DNA from: Rhododendron vialii
Taxonomy: Eukaryota; Streptophyta; Magnoliopsida; Ericales; Ericaceae
Direction: 5' to 3'
NCBI RefSeq assembly: GCF_030253575.1
Contig: NC_080559.1
Span: 9,142,501 to 9,206,500, forward strand
Length of the DNA stretch: 64,000 nt
The position numbers and the translations under genes are program-made. Below the pieces are notes generated by a model. The model did not search any database. It was not told the DNA's origin and saw only the letters and a program-made list of their open reading frames with translations. Positions 55,856 to 64,000 of this stretch are shown here, piece after piece. Every line of letters begins with the position of its first letter. Within the stretch, counting starts at the first letter, position 1.

Positions 55856-57598
55856 AAAAACTAATGGAGTATAGGCTACGTTGAAAGCGAAATGAAGGTG
55901 GAAGGCTCAAGATTCAAATTGATGAAGTGGGATCATGGATGTACGTACAGGGACGAAAGCAAAAAAATTCCGAAAAGTATAGGGACCAAAATGAAACCTT
56001 TTGTCAGTTTGTGGAGGTGGCCCTGCAAATAACTTTATATCGTGTGAAAGAGTTACTCATCAAAGACCCACTATGATCCACTTTGTGATATTTCAACTTC
56101 CAACTACATAGATTGACACTAACATCCAACAAAAAAATAAGGGCAAAAGAGTCCCACGATTTTGATTCCAAAAAATAAAATGCCTAGGATATCAAAAAGA
56201 CAAAGTTGTTTCGGGAATTTCTTAATTCGGTTCGTTTCTGACTATGTAAAGGGCGAGTTTGGCGTAACTTTTCAGGGGATTTTTGGTACGGGTTTTTTTG
56301 GTTGCTCTCTTAATCTTTACAAGATTTGGAATAAATTTTTAGACCATAGTTTTCGTCTCGACAAGTGGAATCGAAATAGTTTACAAACATATATCAAAGT
56401 TGAAAAATCTACTTTCCTTTGCAATTCAATATCTATATATAGTCAAGCCTGAAGTAAACAGTGATTGTTGATAATCTTACAAAACTCGTTTACCATAGTA
56501 GTATTTTATTTCATTTATTATCAAACAATATAGAACCGTCACCTCTAGATTTTATTGTAGATGAAAATTAAATAGTATATCTCGATAAAACTTGAATAGT
56601 AATAATGGCTTCTAATCTAGGAACGTCGACAATATATGGTTAGTTGGTGATGAGAGATGTCGAGCCCTACCGCCATTCGACCTCCTCTTTAATTTACCCG
56701 TACAATGCTATGACATCTTAAACCTAATATGCATGCAAGACCAAAAATCACAACTTGGGCACCTACGATGTGTTATCATGCAGCACAGAACACATTCTAC
56801 TAGTACAATGATCACCAAAAATATGATACCGTAGCATTGCTCGTCTAATTAAGATATGATCGATATACCCTAGCAACTAATGGCATTTGGTTCCCACAAA
56901 TTGACAATTCCCACTTTACGGGCAAAATTTTGACGCTATAGATGCCCAAACAAATCGTCTAAAATCTCGATCTATATGTGTATTCATACTTTTGTTTTTT
57001 TGGTACTTTAAAATATTATAAAACAGTCAAACGAGAGAGTTATGCATCAGGTATGCGGACATAAGAGATACAAATTGACGCATGGGACTCACCCTTAGAA
57101 CAAACGAGAGTTATGCATCGGATATGCGGACATAAAAATACTTTATGTTTCCAATCCTAATTGCAAACTGTCACCCTAATTTCTTGCTTGAGGTTAAAAA
57201 GATCTAATTAAATAATTATGCGTCACAAAAAAATTGTTATAAAAAATTAATTAAGAACTGCAAAGATCCATCTGACTGGTAAATTTGCAGAGAGCTTTTT
57301 TATGTGATTTTTTTTTATGCATATATAATACGTCACTTGCAGACAAATAGATATATATTCGACGTCCAAGGAGGCGATATATAGGGCCGGTTCAAGGGAC
57401 AAAACATATAATACCATTGATCCAATGCCTTTTAGGTTGAAAGTGGAAGCCAGTTCTGTGCAGTTGCTTCACTTGAACAGCTTCGACGGATTCGAACCCG
57501 GTATAGACCTTGTGAGAGGCTTCAACTCCTGCATTGTTAAGTATCACTGCCGTTCCATACAGTACCAATATTACCCAAAGAAACCTGGTGGCCTCCAT
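52283..57598 (-). CDS. Cell-wall (acid) invertase, beta-fructofuranosidase, complete
   Basis: Hydrolyses sucrose to glucose and fructose in the cell wall; glycoside hydrolase family 32. Seven exons on minus: 57415-57598, 55396-55404 (9 nt), 54411-55270, 54156-54314, 53227-53471, 52747-52837 and 52283-52465. All junctions are GT-AG and in phase, giving 576 aa, normal for the family. Residues 1-28 form a signal peptide ('[15 protein letters not shown]'). The nucleophile motif WINDPNG is assembled across exons 1-3. Downstream are 'WSGSAT', 'FRDPT' (stabilising Asp) and 'WECPDF' (acid/base Glu). The Pro in WECPD marks the cell-wall type rather than the vacuolar WECVD type. 'KVSLDVTR' keeps an Asp associated with sucrose-cleaving enzymes rather than fructan exohydrolases. 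The C-terminal beta-sandwich includes '[13 protein letters not shown]' and 'NAWSM'. A relic of the paralog is at 31119-32281. Confidence 0.95.
55396..55404 (-). other. 9-nt mini-exon of the invertase gene
   Basis: On minus: ...AACAG|ATCCAAATG|GTGAG. It supplies the middle of the DPN codons (exon 1 ends in G, exon 3 starts GG), completing the catalytic NDPNG motif. Skipping it would keep the frame but remove the nucleophile Asp. Such a mini-exon is a known feature of most plant acid invertase genes. Confidence 0.95.
55405..57414 (-). other. Invertase intron 1, 2.0 kb
   Basis: Long first intron before the mini-exon. Contains a 20-base C run at 55826-55845 followed by A's. No repeat or gene inside is recognised. 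Confidence 0.7.
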
Positions 57599-57600
57599 GC

Positions 57601-57624
57601 AGAGAGAGAGAGAGAGAGAGAGAG
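57601..57624. repeat. (GA)n tract in the invertase 5' leader
   Basis: About 12 GA units (CT on the coding strand) directly upstream of the start codon at 57598. CT-rich leaders are common in plant 5' UTRs. Confidence 0.9.
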
Positions 57625-57675
57625 AAGGAGAGACGGGGTTTGAGTTTGAAAGAATTGTGGGGAGTTTGTTTGGTG

Positions 57676-57685
57676 ATATATATAG
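57676..57685 (-). promoter_or_regulatory. Probable TATA box of the invertase gene
   Basis: Minus-strand CTATATATATC about 80 bp upstream of the ATG, leaving room for a short CT-rich leader. Confidence 0.6.
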
Positions 57686-58213
57686 AGGGAGAGGGAGAGG
57701 GAGATGGAGGGATTAGTATAGGGTAGACATTGGATAAGTTCTTATCAATAACTGATTTGGTTTTTGGGTTAGTTTTCTAATATTCGGAGTAAATACTATC
57801 CTGATAAGATTTTGTTGGGATGCTGATTTTGTCATTTCCTTTTTTTTAACGCCACTCCCCTGCAAGTGTATTTTTTGTGTAAAAATACGCTTGCAGGAGA
57901 GTAACGTTAACAAAAAAGAAAGTGGCAAAATCATTTCTCTTTTTTTATTATTATTATTATTGGCACTTGGTTTTAGAATCCAAAAACAAGATTTTTTTTT
58001 TCCCATTCATTTCATTATTTGCTTCTTCTTTTTCCCCTTTATATATGAACGTAATAATCATACTTGGTAATTATATTTGAAAAGAAGAACAAGGACACGA
58101 TTTATAGCTGGGGGTTCATAGATTAACTTTTTTCTTACTTGCCTTTTCCATTTTTCGCATTTGTATAATTATATATTATTTTCCTTTTTTTCAAAAAAAC
58201 AATGTAATTATAA
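57686..58213. other. Invertase promoter flank, no gene
   Basis: AT-rich 5' flank. Contains a short inverted pair 'tcctgcaagcg'-type (57850-57905: 'cctgcaagtgtattttt' and 'aaaaatacgcttgcagg') that could form a hairpin. Confidence 0.5.
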
Positions 58214-58464
58214 CTAGGGAAAGTCTTCAATACACACCTCTTTAAGGTGTGTACCATATGCACATATTGTGCCACCTTATAAAAAATTACTTGGTCATTC
58301 ATAATATTTTATTTCGTATCGTAACTTTTATATTAAAAATTCGTAACTTTTTAGTAATAGATTCATAACATTTTGAAAATCATAACATTTTTATATGTTT
58401 CAATGAGGGTGCATATGATACACACCTAAATAACGGATGTGTATTGTAGCACTTCCCAACTAAC
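58214..58464. repeat. Foldback MITE upstream of invertase
   Basis: Inverted ends of about 43 bp: left 'ttcaatacacacctctttaa', right (reverse complement) 'acaatacacatccgttattt'. A reverse-complement partial copy lies at 35040-35215. Confidence 0.65.
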
Positions 58465-59349
58465 TAATTCTACTTTGTTATACTTTTAGGCTCCATTAAG
58501 TTATTGGGTTTTTTGCCAAGAAACTAAAAGTTGGAGTGAAGTAAAGGAAAAGAAAATTTTGCTTTTGTGTGTGTTCTATCGACAAGAATTTAGCAGGAAA
58601 ATTGAATTTATTCTTTTCTGTATAATCTATTTTGCAGGAAAAGTTTTTCATTGGGAAATTAGAAGTTGTGAGTCACGCGACGACATTACGAAAATAAAAT
58701 AACATTATGAAAATATAACATTGTGAAAGAAGTAAAATTATTGGAATGAATAAGTAAAGAGAAACTTGTGACCAGGTCCGATACTTAGAATACATGCACG
58801 TCCAAAATAACAAGTAGATGCTTATGGTATACACTTCGACTAAAATTTTTAAGCAACCAAAACAATAGTAATTAAAATTAAATATTTTTGTAACTTGCCA
58901 AAATAATCTGTAACATTTTTATGCATATCGTACACCACATTCCTAACCAAAAAAAAATATCGTACATAACAATCAGCATCCAAAGTTGTACCAAATTTTT
59001 ATTACTCACCAAAGGAAAAATTTTATACATAAAAAGCTCAACAAGGATACATCGAGAAAATAAAAGAATCCAACAAGGAAGTTGGATGGAACAGAATTTA
59101 ATGAGAAGGTAGGTACAGATTAAGCCAATTTCATTCCCTCAAATCTTGATTGACTACTTTCCAATGTACCCAAAAAAAAATGCTTGAGTTACCAAAAAAT
59201 ATGTTAGAAATTGAACTATAAAAAGTGTAAAGCACATGAACCGTGAAGTTCGTACCTTATAAATGAGGATAAATTTACTTTTCTACGGTATGCACTCATT
59301 CCTAACTATATGTGCCAAAAAAGAACATATATAATATAAACCAAAAAGC
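58465..59349. other. Intergenic, nothing recognised
   Basis: AT-rich sequence without a recognisable gene or a bounded repeat. Confidence 0.5.
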
Positions 59350-59525
59350 GGAATGTGAGATGGTGCATGTTGTGCACATCCAGACCGTCTGTTTCGGCAA
59401 TCAATGGTCAGGATTGCCGAGATGGTTGAACGGTTGAGATTACGCACAACACTGAGCAATCCGGACCATTGATTGCTGAAACGAACAGTCCGGATACGCA
59501 CATAACATTGTTGCGGTGCACACAA
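59350..59525. repeat. Palindromic MITE, same family as 6201-6377
   Basis: Ends 'gagatggtgcatgttgtgcac' and 'gttgcggtgcacacaatg'; the interior has 'gattgctgaaacga' mirrored by 'tttcggcaatc'. Confidence 0.5.
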
Positions 59526-59782
59526 TGTGCGGATGTTATATTAACAGTGAAATATGTCCAAAGTAAAATGAAAAAGAAGAACTTTATTTGTTTGCAGGGT
59601 TCTACTAAAATCATGTGGGAGACGTTTGTTGCTTTCTACTTGTTCTTGAATTTCTTTCTACTTCTCTTATGTGAACTAGTTAATTAGTGCTCTTCGAGCA
59701 CAGTCATGTGGTGCTCCAAGACACTTTAACACTACACATTCTCATGCGGTTGACAGAGTGCATCAATCATCAATACATACTG

Positions 59783-60155
59783 TCATATACTATATATAAA
59801 TGTATTTGTGCCTCCTAAGCCTCCAAACACCCCCTTCCTAATTTTGTAGATTTTTTAGTATTTTTTAAAGATTGGGAGAGAAAAGAGGGAACGTGGAGAG
59901 AGAGAGATTGAGATTCAGAGAGAGATTTTAGGGGAGGTGATAAAAAAAAAACCTGGGGGAGGCCGGGGGTGTGAATAGGGGAGAGAGATTTTAGGAGAAT
60001 TGGGTTTGAGTTTTACTAAAAAAAAAAAAAAGATACATTTTTTTTACAAATGCAAATTAATTTGAACTAGTGTTATGTCCATTCGATCACAAGAATGAGA
60101 AAAAAACACCAACGTGAATTTTTTTGTCCCGTGCATAAAACGGGTACAACGCTAG
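59783..60155 (+). mobile_element. Helitron-like element, 3' end clear
   Basis: The 3' end has the classic plant Helitron form: a hairpin-forming CCCGTGCATAAAACGGG (60128-60144), then 'tacaacgCTAG' with T following (60156). The start at 59783 (TCATATACTATATATAAATG) resembles a Helitron 5' end, but the preceding base is G, not A, so the left edge is uncertain. No coding capacity. Confidence 0.5.
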
Positions 60156-60533
60156 TAGACCTTACATAAATAAATGTGTGTAGTGCTGAAACGAGGCTAT
60201 ACTCCGACAGTAATGAATAAAATTACCCGTTTCTGTGTAGAACAGGAAACCACTCTCAAACATGACTCAAAACACACTTCAAACTGAAGTGAAGAAAGTT
60301 TTGGCTGGAAGCGATCATTTTCAAGTGGCGTGAAGATGGTTGTGGTCACCACAACTCACAAGTTGCTAGATAGTGGTTCTCATCTTTTAGAAAAAGGTAA
60401 TTTGGCCTTACAGAACTTTTTAAAAATATTGGAAAATTTTTGTCAACTCTATTTTCCAAAATCCACCCAAAAATCACCTTTCTTTGGTGCGTCTAACGTT
60501 TAGTGTGTCAAGGCAATGCTGTATGGAACAACC
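60156..60533. other. Intergenic, nothing recognised
   Basis: No gene or bounded repeat seen. Confidence 0.5.
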
Positions 60534-60548
60534 TTGCAAAAGCTGATT

Positions 60549-61140
60549 AAAACCATGCAAGGAGTGGATATGGTGGTGTGGCAATGTCGTTAGATCTCAA
60601 GTTCAAAATCTCTCAGGTGTTATCAATTTTTGGAGGTCAAGCCGGCCATGTGGAGCAAAGTCCCAGCTTTAATTGCCTCTTCACTGAGGGACGGTTGCCG
60701 GTGGGATTAGTTCTTCGAGGATTAATAGAACGTGTAAGTGGAAAGGATCAATGCTCTTGATGACTTGGAGGACGTGGTTTTAGAAGATGATGGTGACTTC
60801 GAGGAAGGTGCCCCTCTCTCTCTCCCTCTCTCTCTCTCTCTCAAACTTTAATTCCGAGTTTTTTGTGGTTCTCGGTTTGTCCTCTTGGTTTTCGGATTTG
60901 TTTCATTCAATCTGTCCTTTGGGTTTCACTTTGTTCTTTTGTCTTTCCGTTGCTTTGGTAGTAGGTTGTTGGGTTGTTTTAACAAGTGTGCATTTTTTTG
61001 TTGTGTTGTCTTGTTTGGCATCTTGCTATTCTTTGGGTATGATTATCGGGTGGCATTTGTCGGTATCCCTATGATCCTTTTAATCTTTATAATCCCTTTC
61101 GAAGATTAATAAAAAAAAATATTGCCGATAAAAAAAAAAA
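60549..61140 (+). mobile_element. Poly-A retroposon with tRNA-like head
   Basis: 592 bp flanked by a 15-bp duplication with one mismatch: ttgcaaaagctgatt (60534-60548) and ttgcaaaaggtgatt (61141-61155). It ends in an A-rich tail (61108-61140). The head has a box A-like 'tggcaatgtcgttag' and box B-like 'agttcaaaatctc', so it reads as a SINE, but it is long for one. The T-rich body resembles a LINE 3' region. Frames inside are not recognised. Confidence 0.65.
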
Positions 61141-61155
61141 TTGCAAAAGGTGATT

Positions 61156-61394
61156 TTGCTTTTCTATGGAGTGCATAACACATCAAAAAGGAAGAAGCTA
61201 ACACACTAAGGTTTTTACACAAGGATGTGTTCCCACTAGCTGGGGGGATTGAAAGCATGCGTTATGTAATGCACATTCATATCATACATATACTCCTACA
61301 AGATTCTTCCAAATTTCTTCAAATGTCATAAAGCATAAGCTAGAACAAGAAAAGTTATAAATTTTGGGTGGTGTGTTTTTGTTTGACTTTGTTT
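61156..61394. other. Intergenic, nothing recognised
   Basis: Short AT-rich spacer between two retroposed elements. Confidence 0.4.
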
Positions 61395-61605
61395 TTTTTA
61401 ACGGAGGAATAGCCCTACAAGCTTACAGCCAAGCTACTATATGGATCCGACTGCGCAACCCAAACCTCCGGCGAGCTAGTGCAGCCACACCAGTCACGAA
61501 CCCCCACTTACTACAGGGTACTAGCCCGGTGGAAAATCGAACCCCAAACCTTGAGAAGTATTTTCAAAACCTGCATATCTACCGAAGCACCATAGAAATC
61601 TAAGT
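61395..61605 (-). mobile_element. Probable SINE
   Basis: Minus strand has a box B-like 'ggttcgattttcc' near 61530 and an A-rich 3' end (T8 at 61391-61398 on plus). No convincing target duplication was found. Confidence 0.45.
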
Positions 61606-62431
61606 GTGTTATGGTACGCGGTATGTGTGGACAGTGTTGCAGTAGACTGACTTCTGCTTGAACACTAAACTGAGTAAAATCAATGGGACAAAAAAAATTG
61701 CATCAAGTGCTCGATCAACTTCAATCCCCAAAACTAAATTGCATCAGGAATGTATTTGTTTACTCTTTGGCTCGGCAACAGTTCCTTGCTACATTTGCCT
61801 AGGTTCTGTAGCAATTTGTATAATACCTAGGCCGATACCTAGACTGCTGGAGGATAATTCCCCTAATTTGGCTCTCTACTCTACCTAAAAAGTAAAATTA
61901 GCAAGTCTCTTGCACTTGCCCTAAGGTTAAATGCCAATCCATAAGAAAACAAGAAAAAGATAACCCTTTTTTTAACCGTTATTGGACTGCAATCTGAACA
62001 TCCCGTTAGCGCTATGCACAGCCCAAAAGTGAGTGAAAGAAAACACCTGGTAAATTTCGCAGTAAAAAAATTGAGTCTCCTACTATCAAGAGGATTAGCT
62101 ACAAAAGGTATTTATCCAGCTGTGAAATTCTCAAATTCGGAAAGGGGGGAAGAAAAAAAAACGAGTACTTAAATAACAGAATATCCAGCTTTCCGGTAAT
62201 CTAACAGAAAATCTTACATTAGATAACAAATTCCTCAACAGAACAAACATTTGGTAAATCCCGAGTAGGGATTTATTTCAGATTCATTAAGATATTACAT
62301 TCAACACTACCCAGTATTGCTAACCCCCTGAGACCAGCCAGCCACATCGCTGTATTTTTCGAAAGCGAATAATAACAGTATACAAGAAGAATACAACTAC
62401 AAGTCAGACAAATGGGCATGAGTGATGCCTC
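61606..62431. other. 3' flank and probable 3' UTR of the kinesin gene
   Basis: No separate gene. The part adjoining 62431 should include the kinesin-5 3' UTR, whose end I cannot place. Confidence 0.5.
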
Positions 62432-64000
62432 TTACGAATTGAGTTGAGTGAGAGGCGAGCGTGGTATAAGAGACGGCTTCAGGCCCTTTACTTCAAATGA
62501 TTCGTACGAATGGTTTTCTCGGAATTCCTCTACCAGGGATTCCATGGGCATGGCTCGAAGCGATTCAATTGTCCCCTTGCTGGGAATGTCTGGCTCGCTT
62601 CTGATTGGTGTTGTGCCGGTAGGCTCGTAATCCTAATCATCAATTTTGAAACAATCAAGATGACAATCTAACGACTTATCAAAAAAAAAAAGGATGACAA
62701 TCTAACTCTATTTTGATCGGGCAACAGAAAATGTGTAACTATTGTGAAGTAACAGAATATCTCAAACCGGTACAATTTGGAAGTAAATAGCAAACGAGAG
62801 TTGACAAATAGTTGTGAACACGTGTTCTCAGCCTATATCCGGAAATGAATGAGTAAAATACAGATGGTAATGCCACAATGATTCGTTCTTAAACAAGCAG
62901 GAATAGTCATGGTAGAGCCCTCAGTAGGTCTTGAAACAAACAGAAAAACAGATGTATCAGACGGTCAAAGAAGCATATTATGACTCTGGTTGATGATCCA
63001 AAAAAAAATTTATGACATTGGTTTTATGACTCTAAATATATTGGCCAGAGCAACAACACATAGGTCACAAGTCTCATATGTACATTACAAGGACAATAGC
63101 AGAAACTTTCAATCTTAATTTGTGCAGGAAAAGAAAAAAGGAAGAGAAACAAAAGGACAGATTTCCTCTCCCCACAATTTTTTGTATTTCCCATGAAACA
63201 TCCAAGAGAAAGAGGAAACACATTGTTTTTATAGTTATGTTCCTCAACATTCGCTAGATCAGATTTCTGTATTCTTCGGCCAAAAACGTGGACTAGGTGG
63301 CCAAAAGGTTTTTGTTAAAGTCTGAAGAACTGGATAGTTCAGGTTAGAGTGGGGCGGCCAAGAATGCACAAGCAAGATGCAACTTATCTGGAATCACAAG
63401 TACGATGCAAGATCGCATACCATGTATTTCTGTTGGAAGGTGTCCAGTGCTTTTTGTTCAATAGAAGCCGATTGGCCGGAATGATTCTCCCGGAGAACCT
63501 CAAGAGTAGTCACATGAGCCTTGACTGCACTCAAAATACCACTTACAGAGCCACATTCCTGCTCTGATACACCTGGGAAAAAAATTCAAACCATTTCCAT
63601 TAAAAACTGAAAAACAACAATAAATTAGTTTCAGCAGCACTTGTTATGCTTCTAGAAATGGTACCCTGACCCCTGTAAGGATACAAGGATGCATATAAAC
63701 AAGAGGGAATAGGCATATAAATGCTTCACAACCACAAAGAACTAGAGTGTCCTCGTCTTAAAATTTTACAGAGCACCAGCAGCTGATAGAGTCCAATCAA
63801 AGCGCAAAACTGGCTTACACATCCAGCAATCACTCTTCCATACTCTTCCATGGTCCCAAGTTGTTGGTCCTTCCAATTTGGGAAGTTCCAAAATAATCCA
63901 CTTTGAAAAGTCATGACTATGAAGATATTAAGACGTGAGAATAAACGGCAATTATAAAGGGCACTTTTGAAAATCGGTGCCTTTGGATATGATTGACCTT
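62432..64000 (-). CDS. Kinesin-5 (BimC) motor, C-terminal exons, partial
   Basis: The last two exons on minus are 63421-63572 (50 codons plus 2 nt) and 62432-62632 (67 codons including stop). They join in phase across a 788-bp GT-AG intron. The first encodes a coiled-coil-like tail ('SGILSAVKAHVTTLEVLREN', 'EQKALDTFQQKYM'). The second encodes 'DYEPTGTTPIRSEPDIPSKG', then 'IESLRAMPMESLVEEFRENH', and ends 'LIPRSPLTQLNS'. The TGTTPxR stretch matches the BimC box, where a CDK-phosphorylated Thr controls spindle binding of kinesin-5. The family crosslinks antiparallel microtubules in spindle and phragmoplast. The motor domain lies beyond the right edge; 63573-64000 is presumably intron, as no further exon could be supported. 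Confidence 0.78.

Noticed and set aside
60578-61109. Small frames in the retroposon at 60549-61140
   Set aside because: No family resemblance, and the element is bounded by a target duplication with an A tail.

Overview
The window is nuclear DNA of a flowering plant, most likely a eudicot. It is AT-rich, its genes are split by GT-AG introns, and it is packed with plant-type transposons: Helitrons, hAT elements, CACTA remnants, Stowaway and Harbinger-like MITEs, and tRNA-derived SINEs. I see no prokaryotic or organellar features. The species cannot be named from the sequence alone.

The main structural fact is an interrupted tandem segmental duplication. Unit 1 runs from the left edge to about 32.3 kb and unit 2 from about 38.76 kb to about 54.7 kb. 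Colinear blocks include 1-4560 with 38757-41740, 5470-6960 with 41750-43260, 8166-8817 with 43335-44030, 10540-11570 with 44031-45275, 27805-28400 with 47040-49070, 29270-30330 with 49078-51415, and 30800-32281 with 53765-54681. Because one copy often preserves the empty site, many transposon insertions can be delimited to the base.

Three genes look intact or real. (1) A 2-oxoglutarate/Fe(II) dioxygenase of the ACC-oxidase-homolog family (41985-44370, minus, 359 aa). (2) A complete cell-wall acid invertase (52283-57598, minus, 576 aa, seven exons including a 9-nt mini-exon). (3) The last two exons of a kinesin-5 motor (62432-63572, minus), which continues off the right edge. The other dioxygenase copies are broken: 5671-10893 has a 13-bp deletion plus a stop, 33115-36736 has a 7-bp deletion at the RxS motif, and there are exon-1 scraps at 28288 and 48957. 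Unit 1 also holds a gutted invertase copy at 31119-32281.

Region by region. 0-5.5 kb: SINE, LINE tail, hAT, and palindromic MITEs set in TA repeats. 5.6-10.9 kb: dioxygenase pseudogene whose intron 1 holds a 1.7-kb Helitron. 11-13.7 kb: repeat remnants. 13.7-25.5 kb: an 11.8-kb Helitron carrying its own Rep/helicase gene, with one frameshift and two candidate 3' ends. 25.5-33 kb: CACTA remnant, a SINE, MITEs and the invertase relic with a hAT inside it. 33-36.7 kb: third dioxygenase copy. 36.8-38.6 kb: MITEs, a hAT and a SINE. 38.8-57.6 kb: unit 2 with the intact dioxygenase and invertase. 57.7-62.4 kb: MITEs, a Helitron end, a retroposon and a possible SINE. 62.4-64 kb: kinesin-5 3' end.
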